Assembly: GCF_006716305.1 (NCBI RefSeq)
Contig: NZ_VFOU01000002.1
Location: 124,001-188,000 of the forward strand
Direction of reading: 5' to 3'
DNA: 64,000 bases
From: Enteractinococcus coprophilus
Lineage (GTDB): Bacteria; Actinomycetota; Actinomycetes; Actinomycetales; Micrococcaceae
Within the stretch, counting starts at the first letter, position 1. Each line of letters begins with the position of its first letter. This document shows positions 52,488 to 61,564 of this stretch, piece after piece. Below the pieces are notes generated by a model. It was not told the origin of the DNA and did no database searches. It saw only the letters and a list, made by a program, of their open reading frames with translations. Made by a program: the position numbers and the translations under genes.

Positions 52488-52566
52488 TGTTCGCTACAAA
52501 GTAGATCGGTTGTCGCGCAGCGTGAAGAATTACGTTCTGTCGCGGCAACCGACTACTGTAGAGCCT

Positions 52567-54249
52567 ATGGCCGAATTTATTTACCAAATGATCAAAGCTC
52601 GCAAGAAAGTGGGCGATAAGGTCATTCTCGACGACGTAACTATGTCCTTTTTCCCCGGCGCCAAGATCGGTATGGTCGGACCCAACGGTGCCGGTAAATC
52701 CACCATCTTGAAAATCATGGCGGGCCTGGATGAGCCCTCGAATGGCGAAGCCTGGTTGTCCCCGGGCTACTCGGTTGGCATCCTACTGCAGGAGCCACCG
52801 CTGACGGAAGACAAAACCGTATTAGAAAACGTGCAGGAAGGTGTTGGTGAGGTGTACCAACAGCTGCAGCGTTTCAACCAGATCTCAGCCGAAATGGCCG
52901 AACCAGATGCAGACTTTGAATCCCTCATGGATGAGATGGGGAAGCTGCAAGAAGCTATCGACGCTGCCGACGGATGGGACATTGACTCTCAAATCGGCCA
53001 GGCCATGGAGGCCCTCCAGTTGCCACCCGGTGACGAACCGGTCACCCACCTATCCGGTGGTGAACGCCGTCGCGTTGCGCTGGTGAAACTGCTGCTAGAA
53101 AAACCAGACCTACTGTTGCTCGATGAGCCGACGAACCACCTAGATGCTGAGTCAGTCGCATGGCTTGAAGGCCACCTGGCGAACTACCCAGGCGCTGTCA
53201 TTGCGATTACTCACGACCGGTACTTCCTGGACCATGTGGCTGGATGGATTGCCGAAGTCGATCGCGGCCGCCTGTACCCATACGAAGGCAACTACACCAC
53301 GTATCTCGAACAGAAACGCGACCGCCTGGCTGTGCAAGGTAAGAAGGATGCGAAACTTGCTCGCCGCCTGCAGGAAGAACTCGACTGGGTTCGCACGAAC
53401 GCGAAGGGTCGCCAGGCCAAACAGAAAGCTCGTCTGGAACGCTACGAAGAAATGGCGGCCGAAGCCGAGAAGACTCGTGTGCTGGACTTCGAAGAAATTC
53501 AGATTCCACCCGGGCCGCGCTTGGGTAGCCAAGTCATTGAAGCCGACAACATTTCCAAGGGCTTTGACGGCCGAACCCTGATCGAAGATCTGAGCTTCTC
53601 GTTGCCACCAAATGGCATTGTGGGCATCATCGGTCCAAATGGTGTCGGAAAAACCACCCTGTTCAAAACCCTGGTTGGCCTCGAAGACATCGACTCTGGC
53701 GATCTAAAGATCGGTGAATCGGTCAAGATTTCCTATGTTGACCAGAACCGTACGAATATCGATCCAGAGAAATCTCTGTGGGAAGTGGTCTCGGACGGGC
53801 TGGACTACATCCAGGTTGGCAACGTCGAGATGCCATCGCGTGCGTATGTCTCCGCCTTTGGGTTCAAGGGCCCGGATCAGCAGAAGAAAGCAGGTGTACT
53901 CTCCGGTGGTGAACGCAACCGCCTGAACCTGGCACTGACCCTCAAAGAGGGCGGCAACTTGCTGCTACTTGACGAACCCACCAACGACTTGGACGTTGAG
54001 ACACTGACCTCGTTAGAAAACGCGCTGCTGGAATTCCCTGGCTGTGCCGTGGTCATCTCGCACGACCGCTGGTTCCTTGACCGTGTGGCCACCCACATGC
54101 TCGCATGGGAAGGCACCGAAGAAAACCCAGCCAACTGGTACTGGTTCGAAGGAAACTTCGAATCTTACGAAGCCAACAAGCTGGAACGTCTCGGCCCGGA
54201 TGCCATCCGCGAAGCACGCGCCACGCACCGTCGTCTGACACGTAACTAA
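52567..54249 (+). CDS. ettA: Energy-dependent translational throttle protein EttA
   Basis: 560 residues, an ABC-F protein with two ATPase domains and no membrane part. Walker A motifs are GPNGAGKST (38-46) and GPNGVGKTT; signature motifs are HLSGGERRRVALVKLL and VLSGGERNRLNLAL; Walker B segments end LLLDEPTNHLD and LLLDEPTNDLD. EttA binds the ribosomal E site and gates the first peptide bond according to ADP/ATP. The ATG at 52567 starts the conserved MAEFIYQMIKARKKVGDK; the frame is open further up, into ssb, without initiation signals. Confidence 0.95.
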   Translation: MAEFIYQMIKARKKVGDKVILDDVTMSFFPGAKIGMVGPNGAGKSTILKIMAGLDEPSNGEAWLSPGYSVGILLQEPPLTEDKTVLENVQEGVGEVYQQLQRFNQISAEMAEPDADFESLMDEMGKLQEAIDAADGWDIDSQIGQAMEALQLPPGDEPVTHLSGGERRRVALVKLLLEKPDLLLLDEPTNHLDAESVAWLEGHLANYPGAVIAITHDRYFLDHVAGWIAEVDRGRLYPYEGNYTTYLEQKRDRLAVQGKKDAKLARRLQEELDWVRTNAKGRQAKQKARLERYEEMAAEAEKTRVLDFEEIQIPPGPRLGSQVIEADNISKGFDGRTLIEDLSFSLPPNGIVGIIGPNGVGKTTLFKTLVGLEDIDSGDLKIGESVKISYVDQNRTNIDPEKSLWEVVSDGLDYIQVGNVEMPSRAYVSAFGFKGPDQQKKAGVLSGGERNRLNLALTLKEGGNLLLLDEPTNDLDVETLTSLENALLEFPGCAVVISHDRWFLDRVATHMLAWEGTEENPANWYWFEGNFESYEANKLERLGPDAIREARATHRRLTRN

Positions 54250-54260
54250 TCTCATCAAGA

Positions 54261-54305
54261 GCTCCTGCCCTGCCCACCGCGTGATGTGCAGGGCAGGAGT
54301 TTTTG
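54261..54305 (+). terminator. Terminator of ettA
   Basis: 12-bp stem CTCCTGCCCTGC / GCAGGGCAGGAG with a 14-base loop followed by TTTTT. Confidence 0.9.
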
Positions 54306-54332
54306 GTCCCGTTTTTTAAAAAGACTTGGGAG

Positions 54333-55691
54333 TTATTCAGGGGCCGGTGGTTCCGTGACGTCGGTCAACACTGGCTCGTCGTCCGAAGTCTGAGGATCTT
54401 TGACGAACCACAGCATCAACAGCCCGGCTGCCAGGACGATAATGATCGCAGGCACCATCATGCGAGATTCACCGGCCATGCCCACAAATATGGCGATCAG
54501 TGTTGGTGTCAGAAACGATACCGACCGTCCAGTCGTGGCATACAGGCCATACATTTCCCCGGCGGTTTGTGCCGTAGTCAACCGGCCTAAAAATGCGCGA
54601 GATGAAGACTGCACGGGGCCTACGAAGAAGCATAAGAAGAGCCCCCAAATCCAAAACGCCAGGGTACCGTTCTGCACGAAGATAATGACCGCAGAAACAA
54701 TCAGACCCAGCAGCGAAACCACAATAATGCGTTTGGGACCAAAACGGTCATCGAAGAGCCCACCGATAAAAGCACCGGCAGCAGCCACGACATTGGCGGC
54801 AATCCCAAAGAATAAAATCTGCCCGGGGTCCACACCGTAGACGGTCGTGCCCAGGATCGCTCCGTAGGCGAAGACCGCGCCCACCCCGTCGCGGAAGATC
54901 GCTGAGGCGACAAAGAACCAAAAGGTGTTCCGTCGGTGCTTCCATAGTTCCACGATCGTCGCAATGAGCTGGCGATAGGACTGCAGAATCGATACGCGTG
55001 GGGAGCGTTGACACCCTTGAGCGCGATTACGATTCCGCATCACGATGAGTACTGGCAGTGCGAACACCAGGAACCACAGGGCAGCAAAGACCGCCACGAA
55101 ACGTATATTGAGGGCGTCGTCGTTGGTGATGCCGAACCAGTGGGTGTCACCACTGATGAACCCGACATAGACCAGTAACAGCAAAAAGATCCCGCCGAGA
55201 TACCCCGCACCCCACCCAAGGCCGGAGATCCGGCCGATCGTGGACTGGTTGGCAATATTGACCAGCATTGCGTTGTACTGAACACCGGCGAATTCGAAGA
55301 ACACGTTGCCGACCGAGAGCAGGATCACGCCCAGCAGTAAATACGACTCTTGGGGTTGAACGAAGAAACACGCGGCCATAGTCACAATAACCAGCCCGGT
55401 GTTGACTCCAAGCCACAGAGTCCGGCGCCCGTCGTTGTCAGCACGTCGGCCAATAACCGGTGCGGTCAGGGCGATGATGGCCCCGGCGATCGCATTACCC
55501 GCGGCTAACCAGGAGGTGCCGCGGTCATCCGCGCCGAAGCCTTCGGATGCCAGATAGGTTCCGAACACGAAGGTGATCATGACCGCGTTGAAAGCGGCCG
55601 AACCCCAGTCCCACAGCGCCCAGGTGGCTATATGCGAGCGTTTGGTCTGTGGCGGGTGTGAGGAGCGTGAGGTGGTGAGCGCTTCAGACAT
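54333..55691 (-). CDS. MFS transporter, UMF1/Atg22-like family
   Basis: 452 residues, about 12 membrane segments. ATWALWDWGSAAFNAVMITFVF at the N-terminus is the hallmark of the UMF1 (vacuole effluxer Atg22-like) family, and the motif IGRRADNDGRRTLWL lies after segment 2. GPVQSSSRAFLGRLT in the second half is also typical. The family's substrate in bacteria is unknown; amino acid export is known only for the yeast member. It has no obvious partner genes, though acyl-CoA thioesterase follows upstream on the same strand 69 bases away. Confidence 0.88.
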   Translation of the reverse strand: MSEALTTSRSSHPPQTKRSHIATWALWDWGSAAFNAVMITFVFGTYLASEGFGADDRGTSWLAAGNAIAGAIIALTAPVIGRRADNDGRRTLWLGVNTGLVIVTMAACFFVQPQESYLLLGVILLSVGNVFFEFAGVQYNAMLVNIANQSTIGRISGLGWGAGYLGGIFLLLLVYVGFISGDTHWFGITNDDALNIRFVAVFAALWFLVFALPVLIVMRNRNRAQGCQRSPRVSILQSYRQLIATIVELWKHRRNTFWFFVASAIFRDGVGAVFAYGAILGTTVYGVDPGQILFFGIAANVVAAAGAFIGGLFDDRFGPKRIIVVSLLGLIVSAVIIFVQNGTLAFWIWGLFLCFFVGPVQSSSRAFLGRLTTAQTAGEMYGLYATTGRSVSFLTPTLIAIFVGMAGESRMMVPAIIIVLAAGLLMLWFVKDPQTSDDEPVLTDVTEPPAPE

Positions 55692-55760
55692 GTTCGCATC
55701 CTAACCATAGTGGGGTGGCATTGAAGTAAACACGGGGTGACCTGCAGGCCGGCGTACTGG

Positions 55761-56651
55761 TTAGTCGTATTGTGGCAATCGAATCATGCCCTCCTGAGCG
55801 ACGGTGGCCACCAAGTCGCCGTCGATGGTGTAGATATAGCCGATGCTGAGCCCTCGGGAGGATTGCGCGGACGGGGACTCCTGGACGAACAGCAGCCAGT
55901 CATTGAGGTTGAACGGTCGGTGGAACCACATGGCATGATCCAAGGAAGCAATAGATTTATCGGGTTGTACCCAGGTGAGTCCGTGGGTGCGGAAAATCGA
56001 TTCCAACATGGTGTAGTCCGAAGCATAGGCCAGGCCAGCGGCCGCTACGTTGGGGGAGAAGTTAACCGGAGTGAAGGTTTTCATCCATACAATATTGCGG
56101 TTGACCTGCTCGGATGCCGGACGTAGGAACATCGGTTCATACGCATACCGGATGTCAAAGGGCCGGTTATAGGCCAGTTCTTGGGCAGCCGGGTCATCGA
56201 TCATGCCCACCAGCGCCGAGATCGGTGGCAGTCCGTCGGGGTGGGGGATGCCTTCGGGCATTGGCGCCTGGTGTTCAACGCCTCCGGATTCGGTCTGGAA
56301 GGAACAGGTCAGCGACAAGATCACTTTGTCGTGCTGGGTGACTTCCACGTGGCGCACCGAAAAGGATCTGCCGTCGCGGTTGTGATCCACGGTGATGTGT
56401 AATGGCTGGGTCGCATCGCCGGGCCGAATGAAATAGCAGTGCATTGAGTGCAAGAACCGGTCTGCATCGACCGAGTGGCTGGCAGCCACCAACGATTGGG
56501 CTAAGACCTGACCACCGAACACCCGGCCACCGGTTTGGGGTGGCGTGTGTCCACGGAAAGTGCTGGTGTGTTGGGTGTCGTCGATGCGCTCGAGTTTTAG
56601 CACATCACGCAGAATGTCGGTGGGGTCATCCGGGTATGGGGTATTTGCCAT
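55761..56651 (-). CDS. tesB: Acyl-CoA thioesterase II
   Basis: 296 residues, double hot-dog fold. GGRVFGGQVLAQSLVAASHSV and HSMHCYFIRPGDATQPL mark the first half, and ASLDHAMWFHRPFNLNDWLLF with the conserved Asp marks the second. The catalytic Asp/Gln/Thr set of TesB is compatible with these segments. It hydrolyses medium- to long-chain acyl-CoA. A GAAAGG site lies 5 bases before the ATG. It is divergent from the hypothetical gene at 56753. Confidence 0.93.
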   Translation of the reverse strand: MANTPYPDDPTDILRDVLKLERIDDTQHTSTFRGHTPPQTGGRVFGGQVLAQSLVAASHSVDADRFLHSMHCYFIRPGDATQPLHITVDHNRDGRSFSVRHVEVTQHDKVILSLTCSFQTESGGVEHQAPMPEGIPHPDGLPPISALVGMIDDPAAQELAYNRPFDIRYAYEPMFLRPASEQVNRNIVWMKTFTPVNFSPNVAAAGLAYASDYTMLESIFRTHGLTWVQPDKSIASLDHAMWFHRPFNLNDWLLFVQESPSAQSSRGLSIGYIYTIDGDLVATVAQEGMIRLPQYD

Positions 56652-56752
56652 GTGCGCCTTTCAGAGGGGGTTTTGTTCATACTCTAGTGCTGTCAGCTCA
56701 ATTGCGGGCAGACCTTAGCGACCCCGTCGAGACGCTGGGCATAATTGGGTGC

Positions 56753-57424
56753 ATGGAATACGTTGTGCCCTTCGCCTCGCTGAACTCTGTCAAAGATTTA
56801 CAAAGCTTTGTGACCCGGGCAAAAACCCTGGATACCACTGGCGTGCGCTTTGTGGTCAGTGGTCAGGTACTGGCTGCGTCCGTGTCGGTCATGCACCCGG
56901 CAGGACTGGGCGACGGCGTACCGATTGTCATCGGGCTGCGGACCTTCGCTCTAGATTTCGCTGGGCAGCCCCGGTTCGAATTGGACTCAGTCTTCGAAAT
57001 GGACGCGATCACCGACCGAAGCCACCGGATGATCTCGGAAAACTCGACGGCGTTTCCGTTGCCGCCACGGGAGATCGCGGTATCCTGGACGGCGATGAAT
57101 GCTCCGCGCTCCGGGTGGACGACAGCCGCCGTGGTTGAGGATGCCGATATTCGCAAGATCGCTCGGGACGGCATCTCCAAAGTCTCGGAGGGTCTGCCCG
57201 ACAACCCTGGCGCCCCGTTGTTAGCGCAGGTGCGCTCGGCGGTCTGGGGTGAGCAGATTGGCGATCCGTCGCACGTGGAATTCCCAGCCGGTGCGACGCT
57301 GGGAGCTCACAGTTTAGGGTTTCTGTTGCCGCGCGGTGAGACGACCGTCTCAAGGGCAGGCAACTGGGTGCGCTTGACCAGCACCGGAGGGCATATCTTG
57401 GCCCGCCGGGCGGTGGCGCTTTAG
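56753..57424 (+). CDS. Hypothetical protein, 223 aa
   Basis: A soluble protein with no motif that I recognise. It starts at ATG 56753 (MEYVVPFASLNSVKDLQSF); the frame is open much further up but that part overlaps tesB on the other strand and is not protein-like. The composition is balanced, with no membrane segment or signal peptide. Short conserved-looking parts include ISENSTAFPLPPREIAVSW and LGAHSLGFLLPRGE. Its last four bases overlap the converging OsmC-globin gene. It is likely a conserved actinobacterial hypothetical. Confidence 0.7.
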   Translation: MEYVVPFASLNSVKDLQSFVTRAKTLDTTGVRFVVSGQVLAASVSVMHPAGLGDGVPIVIGLRTFALDFAGQPRFELDSVFEMDAITDRSHRMISENSTAFPLPPREIAVSWTAMNAPRSGWTTAAVVEDADIRKIARDGISKVSEGLPDNPGAPLLAQVRSAVWGEQIGDPSHVEFPAGATLGAHSLGFLLPRGETTVSRAGNWVRLTSTGGHILARRAVAL

Positions 57425-58509
57425 AGCTGGTTTTGCATCGCGCGTGCGGCGCGCTGGAAATAATCCCACATTGTGTCATCGTGCAGCGGGGATAACTCTA
57501 AGGTGTCCATCGCATTGCGCATGAATCGCAACCAAGTGTCCCGAGCTTGGGCATCAATGTGGAAGGGCATGTGCCGGGCACGCAGGCGCGGGTGACCGCG
57601 CTGCTGGGAATAATCGGTGGGTCCGCCCCAGTACTGGATCAAAAACAGGCGTAGACGGTCTTCAGCCGGGCCCAGGTCTTCTTCGGGATACATGGCCCGA
57701 AAGTCTTCGTCCTCGGCGACCTGTTGGTAAAACGCTGCGGTCAGCTTCCGGAAGGTCGGCTCGCCACCGACCTGATCATAAAACGATGTCTGTTCCGCGG
57801 GCGCATTGGTCCGCTGCGCAGTACGGGCAGCAGCCTGGGACTGTGCCGGGGTCGCGTTGGGAACTTCGGGTTCATCGGCAGACTGGGCGGTAACAATGTC
57901 GCGGCGTTGTTGTTCGGCTTCGCGTTCGGCCCGGATCGCGGCCAACCGGGCGTCGTCATTGCCGGTGACCTGCGAGGGTTTCTTCGCGTTGCGCGGTTTC
58001 AACACGGCAATCGGGGCGCCCAGGCGCGAGGAGAACTTCGGTAGTTCCGGCATCTGGTGCTGGTTCGGGATCTCAATGGTGATCGGGAAATTCACGCTGC
58101 GGGCAATGAAACACTGCCGGTGCGCTTCATCATGCAGTTCACGAGCCCGCGGTAACAGCATTGCATCGGCCACCCAAACTTCTGGGTATAGTCTCGCTGC
58201 TGTGACTTGTCCGTCTTCGGCCCCGGCCTGAAGCGTCAGTTCACCGCGGACCGTGACTTTTTCGACTTCGATCTCGGCCTGACCAGCCACGTAGAGATAC
58301 GACAGGATGTGGCACTCGACTAGTGCGGCCAGCAGCAGCTCTTCGGGGTTCCACCGTGAGGCGTCTCCGTGGAACGGTTTGGCGGCTGAGCCCCGCAGTT
58401 CACCGGGACCATCGGCTTGGATCACCACATCACGACTAAACCCGCGGTTCGGGTGCGGTCGGGTCGTGTCGGTGTTCCATTCGGCGCGTAAAGAAAACTC
58501 GTGTTGCAC
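57421..58509 (-). CDS. OsmC-like domain fused to truncated haemoglobin (group II, GlbO-like)
   Basis: 362 residues in two domains. Residues 1-150 are an OsmC/Ohr-type domain with GDASRWNPEELLLAALVEC and both redox cysteines, C66 and C133 (HRQCFIARSVNFPITIEI). A charged Ala/Glu/Gln linker (about 150-240) follows. Residues 241-362 are a group II truncated globin: FYDQVGGEPTFRKL, Y261 (B10), Y274 (CD1), FLIQYWGGP, proximal H313 in RARHMPFHI and W326 (G8). Peroxide or hydroperoxide reduction coupled to haem O2/NO/peroxide chemistry is a reasonable guess. Start is GTG 58509 with only a weak ribosome-binding site. No stop or frame change separates the domains. Confidence 0.88.
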   Translation of the reverse strand: MQHEFSLRAEWNTDTTRPHPNRGFSRDVVIQADGPGELRGSAAKPFHGDASRWNPEELLLAALVECHILSYLYVAGQAEIEVEKVTVRGELTLQAGAEDGQVTAARLYPEVWVADAMLLPRARELHDEAHRQCFIARSVNFPITIEIPNQHQMPELPKFSSRLGAPIAVLKPRNAKKPSQVTGNDDARLAAIRAEREAEQQRRDIVTAQSADEPEVPNATPAQSQAAARTAQRTNAPAEQTSFYDQVGGEPTFRKLTAAFYQQVAEDEDFRAMYPEEDLGPAEDRLRLFLIQYWGGPTDYSQQRGHPRLRARHMPFHIDAQARDTWLRFMRNAMDTLELSPLHDDTMWDYFQRAARAMQNQL

Positions 58510-58582
58510 AAGCCCCAGTCTAGTTCAGCCACCGCGGCGCGGTTGGGCATTGCACCAGGCGGCGAACACCTAGACTAGGGGC

Positions 58583-59029
58583 ATGAATTTGGTTGAACTC
58601 TCCGAAGTCACCGACACCACGCTAGATACCACCGCGCTCCGGGATGCGGTGAGTGCCGCAGACGCCGGCGCCGTCGTCGTGTTTGAAGGCGTGGTGCGCG
58701 ATCACGATCCAGAAGCCGCCGGTCAGGTGACCGGGCTGGAGTATACGGCCCACCCGGATGCCACGAAGTTTTTACGCGAGATCATCGCAGAAGCCAATAC
58801 CGAGATGCATAACGAACTGGATCACGGTCCGCTACCGGTCCGCGTGGTCGCCGCGCACCGGATTGGGACCCTGCACGTCGGGGACACGGCCCTGGTGGTC
58901 GCCGTATCTGCCGCCCACCGTCAAGAAGCCTTCGCCGTGTGCAGCGACGTCGTGGAAGAAATCAAAGCCCGCGTGCCGATCTGGAAGCTGCAGTTCGGCG
59001 CCGAGGGCAGCCAGTGGGTGGGGATTTAA
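58583..59029 (+). CDS. moaE: Molybdopterin synthase catalytic subunit
   Basis: 148 residues. MoaE adds two sulfurs, carried by MoaD, to precursor Z to form molybdopterin. Family segments are AGAVVVFEGVVRDHD, GLEYTAHPDATKFLREI, VAAHRIGTLHVGDTALVVAVSAAHR and KARVPIWKLQFG, with the catalytic lysine in the last. It converges with moaD, whose last four bases overlap the moaE stop. The pairing by function but not by strand is unusual but functionally sensible. Confidence 0.94.
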   Translation: MNLVELSEVTDTTLDTTALRDAVSAADAGAVVVFEGVVRDHDPEAAGQVTGLEYTAHPDATKFLREIIAEANTEMHNELDHGPLPVRVVAAHRIGTLHVGDTALVVAVSAAHRQEAFAVCSDVVEEIKARVPIWKLQFGAEGSQWVGI

Positions 59030-59256
59030 CCCCCGGCAAACGGCGGCAGCACATCCACGGTCGCACCGGGTGCCAGTGTGGTTTCTTCGGTGGCTCGGGC
59101 GCCGTCGACGAGAAATGAACACCGCGAAATGACATCGGCGGTGGTTTGGGCGTCAGAGAGCTGCGTGACGATCTCGGCCACGGTCGTGGCATCCAGGTTG
59201 AGCTGTTTGGTGCCGACGACGTCGGCAGCGGCGGCAAAAAGACGAACGGTAATCAT
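59026..59256 (-). CDS. moaD: Molybdopterin synthase sulfur-carrier subunit (MoaD/ThiS fold)
   Basis: 76 residues with a ubiquitin-like fold and the C-terminal Gly-Gly (PPFAGG) that is adenylated by MoeB and then thiocarboxylated. It overlaps moeA by four bases (ATGA) upstream, and moaE at its 3' end. Neighbours make MoaD more likely than ThiS. Confidence 0.9.
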   Translation of the reverse strand: MITVRLFAAAADVVGTKQLNLDATTVAEIVTQLSDAQTTADVISRCSFLVDGARATEETTLAPGATVDVLPPFAGG

Positions 59257-60455
59257 AGGGCTATGTACTCGACTGTTCCTTCAACTGGCACGCCGTCAAT
59301 CTCCGGTGGGATGTGCAACAGACCGGTGGCCTGACCCATTTTGACGGCGAGATGAGAATTGGACGGTAGTGGCACGGCGCGATCGTTGTCATCGACCGTG
59401 GCCAGCATGTAGTAGTGCAGGTTTTTAGGGGTGCGCAGTTCCTGAGTGGTTACTACGTGATGGATGCGCGGGTGGGGTGTTTGGCGCTGCATTTTCCGGA
59501 TGCCCGGGATGACGAAGATATGCAGCGAGACGAACACGGCAACCGGGTTGCCGGGTAGAGACCAGACCGGGGTGCCGGCCGGGGACAGCCCGAAACCCTG
59601 GGGTTTGCCGGGGCGGATATTGACGTCCCCGAACCGGATGGCCTGGTCGGGGTCGTCGTGCTGCCAGGCTGAGAGCACGTAGTTGGAGATATCGTGTGCC
59701 CCAACCGAGGCGCCGCCGGTCAGGATGATCGCATCAACCGTGTGTTCGACCTGGGCGATTGTGTGCTCCAGGCTGGCTGCTGAGTCGCGGACGCGCACCT
59801 GGTGGGTTGCTTCGGCGCCGAGGCTTTCCAGCGTGGCGGCCACCAGCGGGGCATTGGAATCCGGGATCTGGCCGTATCCCAGTGGGGCACCGGGGGAGAC
59901 CAGCTCATCGCCGGTGGAGATGATCGCGACTTTAGGCTGACGTGCGGTGTAGACACTGGCGGTTCCGGTCGCGGCAATCGCTCCGATGTGGTTGGGCCGT
60001 AAAAACGTGCCGGCGGGCGCCACTAGGGATCCTGCCGTTGTGTCTTCGGCGCGGCGTCGGATGTGCCGGTTGGCTTCGGGCACCTGATCAAACGTAATGT
60101 CTGCAGGCAGATCCTGGGTGGGTTCGTGGAAGACTTCTAGCGGGACAATCGTGTCCGCGCCGTCGGGGACTGGCGCGCCGGTCATAATCGCTGCTACCTC
60201 ACCGGGTCCGATGGACTCGGGTGTGCGGTGCCCGGCCGGAATGGTTTTGGTGACCGGCAGCGTGCCGGGCGTGAAGTCGGTCAGCGAGACCGCATATCCA
60301 TCCATGGCAGCGGCATCCCAAGGTGGCAAATCGACACTAGCGGTCACATTGGCGGCCAGCGTGAGCCCCAGGGCGTCGCCCAGCGGCACCTCGGTCACGG
60401 GGAGCGGACTGACTAGGTGCAAAATCCGCGACAGGTGTGCTTCTTGGGTGATCAT
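59253..60455 (-). CDS. moeA: Molybdopterin molybdenumtransferase
   Basis: 400 residues. MoeA inserts molybdate into adenylated molybdopterin. Segments in order: VDLPPWDAAAMDGYAV, IMTGAPVPDGADTIVP, then domain III KVAIISTGDELVSPG, TGGASVGAHD and WSLPGNPVAVFVSLH. All domains appear complete. It overlaps moaD and moeB by four bases each, forming a tightly coupled moeB-moeA-moaD operon read leftward. Confidence 0.95.
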   Translation of the reverse strand: MITQEAHLSRILHLVSPLPVTEVPLGDALGLTLAANVTASVDLPPWDAAAMDGYAVSLTDFTPGTLPVTKTIPAGHRTPESIGPGEVAAIMTGAPVPDGADTIVPLEVFHEPTQDLPADITFDQVPEANRHIRRRAEDTTAGSLVAPAGTFLRPNHIGAIAATGTASVYTARQPKVAIISTGDELVSPGAPLGYGQIPDSNAPLVAATLESLGAEATHQVRVRDSAASLEHTIAQVEHTVDAIILTGGASVGAHDISNYVLSAWQHDDPDQAIRFGDVNIRPGKPQGFGLSPAGTPVWSLPGNPVAVFVSLHIFVIPGIRKMQRQTPHPRIHHVVTTQELRTPKNLHYYMLATVDDNDRAVPLPSNSHLAVKMGQATGLLHIPPEIDGVPVEGTVEYIAL

Positions 60456-61507
60456 TTCAAACTCGTTTCGGCCGCTGTGGTGTTCAAACCTTGGACACCA
60501 CCATCAAGATACCCCACCACCTGGTGCCCGGCGCTTGTCAGGCGTTGGGCGGCACGAATTGAACGTGGTCCGGTCCGGCACAGTGTCACCAGACGCTGCC
60601 CTGCCACCGGTGTGAAACTGTCCAGCTGATCAAATGGCACATGCACGGTCGCAAACGGTGCCGGTGCCTCGGCCACTTCATCGGCCCGGCGCACATCGAT
60701 CACCGTCGTGGTGTCATCCAGCGCCTGGGTGGTCACCGCAGCAACTCGTACCGTTTCGAGTTCTTCAATTGGTGCCAGCGGAATTTCCGTGGTTGTCATA
60801 TCCAGGGCGTCAATGACCAGCATCCGCCCCAGCAACGGTTTGCCCACGCCCAGCAACAGCTTGATTGCCTCGGTTGCCAACATCGTGCCCACCATCCCGG
60901 CCACCGCACCGAGAATACCCATCTCAGCACACCCGGGAGTCGCTCGAACGGCTGGGGTGTCTGGGAAAACATCCGTCAGCCGGATCGCTGGCCCATAAGT
61001 TCCGGTGGCATCGAAAATGGTGACCTGCGCCGACCACTGCATCAGTGCGCCAAAGACCACTGGCACACCCAGTTCCGCAGCACCGGCATCCACAACAAAG
61101 CGCGTATCAAATGAGTCAGACCCGTCAATGACCACATACGGTCGCACCGGCCCCACCACGTCGGCAAAGTTCTCGGTCAAGCGTATACGGTGACCAACCA
61201 CCTCCACCTCGGGGGCGATGCGCTGCCCGGCGGCAATCGCCGAGTCGATCTTGGGCTGGCCAATCCGATCCACCGAGTGCAAAATCTGGCGGTTGAGATT
61301 CGACAGCTCCACGACGTCATCATCAAACACATCGATCCGACCCACCCCGGCTGCCGCCAGATACGGGATCACGGTTGAGCCCAGCCCACCGGCACCCACC
61401 ACGGCCACCCGCGCACCGGCCAGCTTCTGGGCACCGCCGTCCCCAATTTCCGGCAGACGACGATGGCGGGCAGTTCTGCCACGAATAAAATCAGGCCCAA
61501 AGTTCAT
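60452..61507 (-). CDS. moeB: MoeB/ThiF adenylyltransferase with C-terminal rhodanese domain
   Basis: 351 residues. The N-terminal ThiF domain has VAVVGAGGLGSTVIPYLAAAGVG (ATP site), the NLNRQILH segment and VIDGSDSFDTRF. The zinc-binding cysteine pairs of E. coli MoeB are missing: the CxxC site reads TYGPAIRLTDVFP, with one Cys left in PGCAEMGILG. The C-terminal rhodanese domain (about 265-350) carries its active Cys in VTLCRTGPRS. So it can both adenylate MoaD and deliver sulfur, as MoeZ does. First gene of the leftward moco operon. Confidence 0.92.
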   Translation of the reverse strand: MNFGPDFIRGRTARHRRLPEIGDGGAQKLAGARVAVVGAGGLGSTVIPYLAAAGVGRIDVFDDDVVELSNLNRQILHSVDRIGQPKIDSAIAAGQRIAPEVEVVGHRIRLTENFADVVGPVRPYVVIDGSDSFDTRFVVDAGAAELGVPVVFGALMQWSAQVTIFDATGTYGPAIRLTDVFPDTPAVRATPGCAEMGILGAVAGMVGTMLATEAIKLLLGVGKPLLGRMLVIDALDMTTTEIPLAPIEELETVRVAAVTTQALDDTTTVIDVRRADEVAEAPAPFATVHVPFDQLDSFTPVAGQRLVTLCRTGPRSIRAAQRLTSAGHQVVGYLDGGVQGLNTTAAETSLK

Positions 61508-61564
61508 GCTCCAAGCCTAACAATGTGCTGCCACAAAGTAACCGGCAAACGTTAGGATAGACAC

